A stretch of 64,000 nt of DNA from Sphagnum compactum (taxonomy: Eukaryota; Bryophyta; Sphagnopsida; Sphagnales): the NCBI GenBank assembly GCA_965153455.1, contig OZ234493.1:21256213-21320212 (forward strand). Direction: 5' to 3'. Of the stretch, positions 9,801-18,466 are shown one piece after another. Every line of letters starts with the position of its first letter. Position 1 is the first letter of the stretch. The notes under the pieces were generated by a model. It was not told where the DNA came from, did not search any database, and saw only the letters and a program-made list of their open reading frames with translations. The position numbers and the translations under genes were made by a program.

Positions 9801-12369
9801 AGGAGCAATTACAAGCTGCTTCTGAGCGTGATATTCATCATGGGTCTGAACTCAAAGCGCTGGATGTGGAGAGGGTTGAGCTTCAATCCAAGGTGCAAGA
9901 GCTGCAGCTACAGTTGCATGGATTGAATGACGAAAATGTCCATGTGGTTGCAGAACTGAGGGAATTGGGTCAGAAGCTGGAAGCTTTAGCTGCTGAAAAG
10001 AAATTGCTTGCTACAAATGTTGATCAACTCATCGAAGAGAGACAGAAAAGGGAGGCAGAGATTGCAGAGGAGCTGGCCACATGGAAGGAGCATGTGCAGA
10101 ATTTGGAGGCAGAGAAGATGGAGTTTTTGTCTTCAGCTGAGGATTTGAATCAGCAGATATGGAGGCTCGGAGAGGACAAGAAGAAGCTCATCAACGAATC
10201 AAACCAATCACTGCAGGAGCTATGGGGTGAGAATGCTACGTTGAAGAAGGAAATTGGCAAACTGGAAGCGGAGAAAGATAGACACGATGGTGAGAGATTG
10301 GAACTGGTGGCTGGGTTACAGACAGTGTGGGAGAAGTTACAGGCAGCTAATGAACGTGAGACATTTCTTACAAAAGAGGTGACAGGGCTTCAAGGATGGA
10401 GAGATGCAGAATTGACTGGTTATGTTGCCAAGGTACGAGAGCTTGAGCAACAGTTGCAAGAACTGGGAGAAAAATCTGATGTTGCAGTTGCAAAATCTCT
10501 TGAAACTTCGCATAAGCTGGATGAGTTGCAGATGGACAATGTCAAATTGAAAAATGAGGTTTCTGAACTTGTGCAAGAGAGAGGAAGGAGGGAGGAAGAA
10601 ATGGCTAGGGAACAGGCAACATGGAAGGAGAAATTTGAAGCTGAGAGATCCAATCTTCAGTTGGAAAATGAAAATCTGAAGTCAGTAAGTGAAGATTTGC
10701 ACAAACAGCTAGAGAGATCAGGAGAGGAGATCAAACAATGGGGGATGAAGTCTGCTGAATTCAGCCTGATGCTTGAGGAGCTACAGGAAGAGAAGACACG
10801 GTTGGTGGGTGAACTTGACAAATTGGAGGAGGTCAAAGAACGACAGGAAGGGGAGAGACTGGAACTGGCAGCTGATCTTCAGAAGGCGTGGAATCGTTTG
10901 CAGGAAGTGGGTACAAGTGAAAGTAATCTGACATCCGAGCTTCAAGTACTTAGAGAGGACACAGAGAAGGAAAGGGTCAAGTTTGCTGGGGAGGTCCACG
11001 ATCTTCAGCAGCAGCTACAGAAACTACGAGAAGACAACCATCAATTGCTGACCAGAGTGCAGGGGTTGATGCAAACACTGGAGGAGCTACATGATGCAAA
11101 GGTAAACTACTATGGGTCTTGATGGTCTGAAACTTTAGGGTTTACGGTTTAAGGGTAAGCATCTCTCGTAAGGTTATGACCACACCCATTGTTGTGTTAC
11201 CTTCACAAAGTGTCGTTGTGGAGATTTTCTCTGCAATCTCCAGAGATATGTTGATGGGAATGTGTTCTACCCATTCTGCAGGAACTACAGGAAGCGAATT
11301 CACGGCTAGTTATCGAGGTTGCTAAGCTGGAGCAAGAGAAGGTTACCATCGACGCAGAAAGGGTGGAGCTCCTGGGGGAGATGCAGGCACTTAAGCTTCA
11401 GATAAAGAACGTGGAGAGGGACAAAAGCAAGCTGGCATCTGACATCGAAGAACTGAATCAATGGCTCCACCGACCTGCTGCTGAGAAGAGACACTTGGCA
11501 ACGAAGCTGGATGAAGTGACGCAGTTGCTGCAGAGATTACAAGTAGAGAACTTGGAACTTGTCAGTAAGGTTGAGAAGCTTGAACAGGAAATAGGAAGAA
11601 TAAAGGAAGAGAATGGGATACTGAATCTTCAGGTTGGTAGGCTGGAGGAAGAAAGAAGCAGCTTGATTTTGGAGTGTGAAGAATCACATCTCCAGCTGCA
11701 GCAGCTGGAAGAGGAGATGGCAAGCCTTGCGGACTCTAGTAATCTGGTGCAGGAGCTGGGTGGAGAAATTAGCACCTTGAAAGCTCATGTCTTCATGCTA
11801 GTGGAGGACAAGGGAAACTTGACACTGGGAACAGAGTTGGATGCAGTGACACAGGTGCTGCAGAGGTTGCAAGTGGACAACTTTCAGCTAGTCAGTAAGG
11901 TTGACAACCTTGAACGAGAGATAGAAACAAGAACAGATGCAAATAAGACACTGAATCTTCAGCTTCAGAGCCTGGAACATGAAAGGAGCAGGTTCATTTC
12001 TGAGCATGAAGATTCACATCTCCAGTTGCAGCTGCTGGAAGAGGAGATGGCAAGCCTTACAAAATCTAGTAGTCTGGTGCAAGACCTTGGGGAGGAAATG
12101 AGCATCTTGAAATCTAATATCTTCAGGCTGGTGGAGGAGGAGGGACACAGGTTGTCTGATGGAAGGGCATTATTACATGAGCAGATGCCGGATGTGAACC
12201 ATGAGAGGGACCAACTTTTGTCTGAGAACATCACAGTAAGGGAACATCTACAAGAGCCAGAGATCAATGAGGAACACCTTGATTGCAGACCAGAAGAAGA
12301 TTAGTCTAGAGCAGGGTACGAGACAAGAAATTGGAGCTCACTATGCAGCTGGATGCTTACAAGCAGCAT
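6823..12369 (+). CDS. Very long coiled-coil protein, at least six coding exons, 3' end unresolved
   Basis: Proposed coding exons, all joining in phase 0: 6823-6873, 7092-7721, 7948-8514 (or from 7930), 8711-11101, 11282-12235 and probably 12310-12369, giving over 1,550 residues. The start codon has good context (CGAAATGG). The N-terminus MDKPKSKENLRAAGKKR joins FDEYRQKRQQKGSS, a basic motif resembling the start of several plant long coiled-coil proteins and, more loosely, BLISTER. Next comes a Ser/Asp/Glu-rich low-complexity region, then nearly continuous Leu/Glu/Gln/Lys heptads from exon 3 on. There is no motor head, zinc finger or enzyme domain. Such proteins are usually scaffolds or tethers at Golgi/TGN membranes, cytoskeleton or nuclear envelope; which applies here is unknown. 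The 3' end is ambiguous: reading through the donor at 12236 stops at 12302-12304, while splicing a 74-nt intron continues into RVRDKKLELTMQL and a donor at 12370. A last exon at 12712-12789 ending in a short hydrophobic tail is possible. Confidence 0.82.
9542..10720 (+). repeat. About 180-residue internal repeat within the coiled-coil exon
   Basis: The pentad TWKE(H/K) introduces each unit at 9542, 10079 and 10619, spacings of 537 and 540 nt (179 and 180 codons). A second marker, like GERLELVAGLQ plus WEKLQAANERE, recurs at 9764 (diverged), 10292 and 10853. A looser first copy sits near 8741. The coiled coil was therefore built by duplication of a block of about 180 residues. Confidence 0.75.
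11501..12160 (+). repeat. Two tandem 330-bp (110-codon) coding repeats
   Basis: Copies at 11501-11830 and 11831-12160 encode matching blocks: each starts T(K/E)LD-VTQ-LQRLQV, continues LVSKV--LE-EI, and ends SHLQLQ-LEEEMASL then a (S/K)SS-LVQ-LG segment. The period is exactly 330 nt, so the frame is kept. This is a recent in-frame duplication in the sixth coding region. Confidence 0.9.
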
Positions 12370-13276
12370 GTAAGTTTTGCCAGGAGGTCTTTTGCCTCCC
12401 ACCCTATTTCTGCATCGCTCCATCCTTGAAGCCAAAATCTCTTCCCTTACATCTGTTCCCACTATGTCACCAGTCTGCTTCCTGTTTTGTGACATTACAG
12501 CAAGATAATTGTTTTAGAAGCTCACTGTCTGTGGTTTTCTGCTTGCCCAGAAATTGGCCATATTTGTGTGCATCATGACTTCATCATCACTCAGATGGTA
12601 TTGCTGAAGAAAAAGAGCTTGCAAGTTTTTGGGGGGGCCAAGAGATTCCAAGGTAAAGTTTGAGATTCTTCTTGTGTCTGTTATATGCATTTGTGTTGTC
12701 TTGCTTTGCAGAGAGGTTTTGTGAATAATTTGGAGGGTTGCAGAATTGTTTTTCAATTAGTACTATTGTGGTATGGTTTTGCTCATTGAGAGACCTAATG
12801 TGGTCATTAGGGTCACACAACTTGAGTACTGAAAATTTCTTATGTTAAATTATTCCTGAGCCTCATAGATATCCTCTCACATTCTGTGCCATCATCAACT
12901 TGGATTTTCAATCCTATCTCAATTTTTGGGGAGGGAGGTTTTTGAATCTTTGCCCATGATAATTCTGGGCCTAATTTTTTTTTTCTCAATGTGTTATTTT
13001 GTATGTTGATTTGGGTTTTGAGTTGATTGTTGATTGCAGGTGTAATTCAACTCCGAGAAGCACACCTTCATTACTCTTTTGCAGAACAATATGGCAGCAT
13101 CCCAATATTGGTCTTGATACTTTACTCAATTGCAGGTGCAATTTACAAGGCCGTTATTCTGGGCACTATTTGATAAGGAGAGAATCTGTAAGAAGACATG
13201 TATGTTGAGGAGATGTGAAGAAAATGGTCAGCTAATACCATTGCATTGACAAGAAGGAAAATTTTGATGCTATGGT
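12370..13276 (+). other. Probable 3' region of the coiled-coil gene
   Basis: Several good acceptors occur (ATTACAG near 12500, CTTTGCAG at 12711, ATTGCAG near 13040 and 13136), but no exon with convincing coding content follows. The best candidate, 12712-12789, would add 25 residues ending IVFQLVLLWYGFAH before a stop. The rest looks like untranslated sequence or introns. Confidence 0.4.
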
Positions 13277-13535
13277 GAGAATCGAATGCATAGCCAGTTT
13301 TTATCATTCAAAAAATTACAGCAGAATTCAACCGGAGGTGGATGATACAGCTTTGACTTAAAACTGGGTGGTGACTGAGAATTGGATGCATACCCAGTTT
13401 TTATCATGTGAAAATCGCAGCAGAATTGAACTGGAGATGATGATAGCTTTGAATTGACAGAACTGGGTGGTGACCGAGAATTGGATGCATGCCCAGTTTT
13501 TTTTTTCAAAAATTGTGGCGAAATTGAGTGATCAG
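13277..13535. repeat. Tandem repeat of about 100 bp, two and a half copies
   Basis: Units begin GAGAAT(C/T)GGATGCAT with CCCAGTTTTTATCAT at 13277, 13377 and 13476, so the periods are 100 and 99 bp. Each carries a CAGCAGAATT(C/G)AAC segment and a GATAGCTTTGA segment. Confidence 0.8.
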
Positions 13536-13561
13536 TGAAATTGGTTCAAGGATGCAAGAAT

Positions 13562-13939
13562 ATGAGTTTGCAACTGGAAGTTAGTCAGTACCACAGATCT
13601 GTTCACCTGTTAATTGACATTCTTCCAGGCAAGACCATACTCCTGAGTCACTCTCATGGTACTATATCATGTTTCATGTCTCTCATGAAGTCTGATGTTG
13701 GATGTGATACTGAACTATGTATTTGTCTTGAGAATGATCCAATACTGGAAGGGGATTTCAGCAAATGTACTACTTGGTCAAAATCTTTGCTGATACACAG
13801 CTCAAATCATGATATGTGTGTTTTATTTGCACTTTGCTTGAAGAGAGAAGAGACTCCATATTTTTTAGTAGGTTTTGGAAGGCAATTGCGGCTTGAACTT
13901 TGGAACCAATTTCTCAGTGACAGCAGCTGTAATTTCTAG
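13562..13939 (+). CDS. Hypothetical 125-residue open frame, weakly supported
   Basis: An open frame from an ATG in the sequence AATATGAG runs 125 codons to TAG. It has ordinary amino-acid composition (it includes SLLIHSSNHDMCVLFALCL) and no motif I recognise. It lies 3' of the coiled-coil gene and directly after the 100-bp repeats, so it may instead be part of a long 3' untranslated region. No promoter or splice structure points to an independent gene. Confidence 0.2.
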   Translation: MSLQLEVSQYHRSVHLLIDILPGKTILLSHSHGTISCFMSLMKSDVGCDTELCICLENDPILEGDFSKCTTWSKSLLIHSSNHDMCVLFALCLKREETPYFLVGFGRQLRLELWNQFLSDSSCNF

Positions 13940-14046
13940 GCTGCTTTTTTTTGTATCAAACTAATTTTGCTTTCAAATTACCGAACCAGATCCATGGTTC
14001 CATCACTCTATTGTAAAACATGATTTGGAACCTCATCCCTCTTGGT

Positions 14047-14070
14047 TAAACCCTAAACCCTAAACCCTAT
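14047..14070. repeat. Short interstitial telomere-like tract
   Basis: Three copies of CCCTAAA, the Arabidopsis-type plant telomere repeat, sit in unique sequence. The 12-mer ATCACTCTATTG occurs on both sides, at 14002-14013 and 14069-14080. Confidence 0.75.
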
Positions 14071-14080
14071 CACTCTATTG

Positions 14081-15143
14081 GAAGAGGTTTGTTGGCTATT
14101 GTGTACCAAGTAAGCTACAGCTAGAGTGTGGAGGAGCATTGTCACCAATACGCGCTATTTAGGCCTATACTAATGTTTACCGCATCCAAATAGGGCGATT
14201 ATTCATTTCCCATCCTCACCCATCAACAAGAAGAATTGGATAATATGAAGTGAGACACCGTTGAAATGTCATGTCATGATCATTAAGGCAAATCGTTAAG
14301 TTGGCTAATCACAAGCAAATCATTTTCTTTTTCTTCACCCTTTTGGAGACAATTGACATATTTGTGGATCTAAATGCAATTGCATGCTATTTGTCCATGT
14401 TGCATTTCATCCAAAGTATTTCTATACAAGCCATTAAGCCATTAGTTTCTCACCGGTGTAGATGCTCTCAAGATTATGAACATTTGTTGTGAAAGTAGCA
14501 AATTTGAGATTTAGCTACGACGCCATGTTATATTATTATTATTATTATTATAGTTTTTGAACTTGAGAGGTTGATGGGTAGGTGTAAGTTATGAAGTGTT
14601 TTAAGGAGTTGGGTCATGGTGCAATGAGTAAGTTGAGAATAGACAACCAAAGTACATGACAAAACCATGTTCTAAACCAAACTAACCCGACATATAATTT
14701 GGAAGTGCCAAAATTGTTTATTGAACAATATTACAATGGGGAACCAAGAGAGAAAATTCATCCATAAAAATTGCAACCAAAAACCATAATAAGACGGGAA
14801 TTATGGCAACTTTCACATCTTGTTCACATCTATGGAAACCAGGATGGAATCGACCAAAACTTCTGTCGCAATTGATTTTCCATAACCAGAACAATTGGTA
14901 AATACCACTCACTGTTGGGCAGCAGGGTTTTCTTTTCCCCAATTTTGCGATGTAGCCAAACTGGAGATCATCCACAAGAAGAGTTAGCCAAATTTGGCTA
15001 TAGACCAGATATATGAAACTAGAAAATTTTAAGAACCCTTTTTATATATTTGGCTACCTGTTGTAAAACTTTATTGCCATTTTATGAGAAGCAAGAAAGA
15101 AGGCAGCAGGAGTATGGGAACATGTTTGGCATTTGAGGGATAT
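14081..15143. other. Intergenic sequence without a recognised gene
   Basis: Moderately AT-rich, with an (ATT)n run at about 14530-14551. Open frames are at most 85 codons and show no motif. Confidence 0.5.
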
Positions 15144-15151
15144 GTTTTGAT

Positions 15152-15473
15152 CGGTGTTGGGGGCGGTTCTTTGAATTTTTTTAAAGAACCGCCTGTTCTG
15201 GTTCTGTAAATATTCCGGAATCAAAACTAAGCCCGCCGGTTCTGATTATTTCCAAAAAATTAGAGAACTGTTGGCTTTCATGAAAGAGCTGGCAAAGACT
15301 GGCCGGTTCTCTGGCCGGTTCTTTGACCTTTTTTCAGTTTTGAGAGCCATCCATGATTGTAATACTGAAACTGGTTCTTTGGCTTTTTTTTGAGAATGGA
15401 TGGGTACGTGGTGTATACCCAGGTCGATAGCCGATGGGTATCTGTCCCTCATTCTGAGAACTGCCCAACACTG
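15152..15473. mobile_element. Non-autonomous hAT-type element, 322 bp
   Basis: The left end CGGTGTTGGGGGCGGTTCT matches the reverse complement of the right end, CAGTGTTGGGCAGTTCT, apart from a two-base gap and two substitutions. The 8-bp flanks are GTTTTGAT (15144-15151) and GTTTCGAT (15474-15481), a 7/8 target-site duplication. Eight-base duplications and CAGTG-type ends are typical of the hAT superfamily. The interior is rich in GGCGGTTCT/GAACCGG motifs and has no reading frame, so it depends on a transposase made elsewhere. Related ends occur in the first intron of the adenylate kinase gene. Confidence 0.75.
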
Positions 15474-15481
15474 GTTTCGAT

Positions 15482-16600
15482 ACTTTGCATGTTTCTGTTT
15501 TTTTAGTTTTTTCATTGAAAGGATGTACATTTCTTTACAGTGACTTGAAATGCATGGGTTCCCCTCTTGTGTTCAGTGTGCAAGCTTTGCCACAAAGAGA
15601 ACAGACATTAGGGTAAACACACCTATGGGCCAACACATGCCCATAGGCGAACACTTATTATGTTCAGGAACTGACCCATGACCAATGGAAACTTAATCCT
15701 TTGAGTGTTCAACTTTTTTCTTATGACCGAATGCTCGCCCATAAACTTTTGTGTTCGGAAATTTACACCCTACGCTCATAAAACGAACTTTTGTGTCCAT
15801 ATATATATATATATAATTTTTATTTTATTTTATTTGTAATTTTTTTGTGTTTGGAAATTTTGTTGTTGTGTTCAAATATGGGTGTTATTTGTGCCCAATT
15901 TTTTTTAAGGTGTTTACTCTTGGTAAAGGGTGGGGCTTTTGGGGTTTCAATAGTGAACCACCACAAGGAATGTTGTGTTTGGTTATAGGGTTATTTAATC
16001 AACATAATTGAAACAACTCAACAGGAAGATGTTCCCACCTTAACAACCTTCACTCAAGAGGCAATGCAATTGCATAACTTGCTAGTTTTGCCCCATCTAC
16101 TTGCAAGACCTACACAAGGCAAAGAACAAATAGTGGATTACTCTAGATCACATATATTAACCTCTACAAAGTATTTGGGAATCCAAAAAAAAAAAGGCAA
16201 TTGACAAAGCAAACAACATAATAACATAATATAACAAAATGAAAGGAAAGGGAGGAAAATAAAGTTGGGAAAGCAGCAACGACGGTGGTTGCAACACAAC
16301 AAGCCATAGAATGAGTAGTTAATCAGTGTGCAAAGGCTCAATTTGATGCAACTTGGGCTGTAACAATAATAAAAAATGCAGGAAACACCTTCCACAAAAA
16401 ATTCCAAATGGGCTAGCATGCACACCCATTGGGATATCAAGTTGTGAACCTCAAATTCTCAATAGAGGCGCAACAAATTGCTAAACATGCAACAATGGCA
16501 AGGCAGCGAACAAATAGGCATATTCTAATACCCACCAAGTTCACAATTGAATGAACATGAAGTGGGGGGAAACAGGAGAGGACCACAATTGTTGTGACTT
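15482..16600. other. Intergenic sequence without a recognised gene
   Basis: Mixed-composition sequence with a short TA run near 15796-15812. No open frame above about 100 codons and no motif recognised. Confidence 0.5.
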
Positions 16601-16609
16601 TGATAGGTA

Positions 16610-17560
16610 GGAAAACACGAACAAGAGCATCACAAAAAAAATATGAGGAAGAAGAGCATCATGGAAAGAAGAACAGGAATATCACAGGCCTAAAACAATT
16701 AAATTACTAAGAAAGAGTAGCAAAGGGAGCATCATGGCTTGGAGCAACTAATAAAAGGAACATCACACCTTGGAGCAATTAGTACGAGGAACATCATGGC
16801 TTAGAACAACTAGACCACTAAGAAGCATGAACAAAAAAAACATCATGGCTTGGAGCAACTAAACCGCTAGGAAGCATGAACAAGAAGAGCATCATGGCTT
16901 GGAATCACTAGACTTCTAAGAAGAGGAGCATGAACATCACATAAAAGCAAAAGCAAGAGGAGCATGACAAAAATCACAAGCAAGAGGACCATCATAGCTT
17001 GGAGCAACTAAACCACAAGGAAGCACAAGCAAGAAGAGCATGACAAAAATCACAAGCAAGAGGACCATCATAGCTTGGAGCAACTAAACCACAAGGAAGC
17101 ACAAGCAAGAAGAGCATGATGAAAATCACAAGCAAAAGGACCATCATAGCTTGCAGCAACTGGACTGCTAGGCAACACAAGCAAGAGGAGCATCACGGCT
17201 TAGAACCATTGGACTACTAACAAGAGGAGCATTATGGCTTTGGAGCAACTAGATCACCAAAAAAAAGGAGCATCATGGCTTTGGAGCAATTGGATTGTCA
17301 AGAAGCACAAGCAACAGAAGCATCACAACTTGAAACAATTACACTGCCAAGAAGCACGAGCAAGAAATGCATCACAACTTTGATGGTCTTTTAAGAAAGC
17401 TTAAACAAGAGGAGCAAGAGCATCACCAACTTCAAACAACTTCACTACTAGGAAGCACAAACAAGAAATGCATCATGACTTTGATGGTCTTTTAAGAAAG
17501 CTTGAACAAGAGGAGTAAAAGCATCACCAACTTTGAACAAGAACAACATCACCCAAAAGC
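16610..17560. repeat. Minisatellite field of GAGCATCATGGCTTGGAGCA modules
   Basis: Modules such as AGCATCATGGCTTGGAGCAA followed by CTAGACCACTAAGAAGCA and CAAGAGGAGCATGA recur throughout. A 78-bp unit beginning GAGGACCATCATAGCTTGG is directly repeated near 16983 and 17061. A second unit of about 100 bp carrying CTTTGATGGTCTTTTAAGAA is repeated near 17376 and 17476. Higher-order repetition is therefore mixed. Confidence 0.8.
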
Positions 17561-18253
17561 TATTAGAGCTTGAAGAAGGAGGAGCTTGTGACTTTGCTAA
17601 AGGAAATGATTATAGAAGCTAGAAAGGAGGTTATGGGGAGAATTATTTTTCCAAGAGTAAAAGCATCAAGCTTCATGAAGATTGCCCACTAATGTTTTTT
17701 TTTTTTAAAAATTGCCAAATGTCAATTTTTGATTTCAAAATGGCAAACTTGGGTGTTTTGTGGGCTTTTAAGTCACCAAAATTTGACCCAAAAATAATTT
17801 AAAAATTAAATGCCACCAATTGTTACATTAATGTATAGTAAGTTGCCAAAAATATAGAAGGAGGCTTCAAAATAATTAATTTTCAGATTTTTTTAATTGC
17901 CAAATCTAGCTACATTATCTTTGGAGTGATTGCCACCTTTAGCACTTTGACAAAACTGAAAAAAAACCACTACCACCCGCAGCTTTGCGCCACTCCCAAG
18001 TGCATGCAATAGTAGACCCTAAATTGAACTTGGCTATGCCCATGGCTGTTGGACTTTTTGCCCTTTTTCTAGGAGTATCCTGGCCATGGCTTGTACAGTG
18101 AACGTTTAAAGAATGAAAATTTTTTTGGACACTTTTCATTTGTGAACTGAAAATAGTAGGTAGTGAACCTTCATGCATCGGATCTTGTTTGTACATGGGT
18201 GAAAAAGTTGTCACCCATAGGCTACCATGTGTTCTAAACTTTTTAATTTTGGA

Positions 18254-18458
18254 CATAGTAGTGACATACGAAATACGAGTATTTTTCGAAGGTGCTCAAA
18301 AAGAAGTATTTTCAAGTATTTTTTAAAAAGCATTATAAAAATACAAAGGCTTGAAAATTGGCCTTTGTATCAAGTATTTTCAAGTATTTTTTAAAAAGCC
18401 CAAAAAAACGTAAAATACTCGTATGTTTGAATCGAATTGAGAGTATGTCACTACTATG
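18254..18458. mobile_element. Miniature inverted-repeat element (hAT-like), 205 bp, 8-bp target duplication
   Basis: The ends are perfect 16-bp inverted repeats: CATAGTAGTGACATAC at 18254-18269 and its complement at 18443-18458. A subterminal ATACGAGTATTTT is also inverted on the two sides. Both flanks carry ATTTTGGA (18246-18253 and 18459-18466), an exact 8-bp target-site duplication. Inside, AGTATTTTCAAGTATTTTTT followed by AAAAAGC is directly repeated (near 18305 and 18370). There is no reading frame. Exact ends and duplication imply recent insertion. The 8-bp duplication and CA-initial ends favour hAT; a Mutator-type origin (9 bp) is the alternative, since the next base also matches. Confidence 0.85.
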
Positions 18459-18466
18459 ATTTTGGA

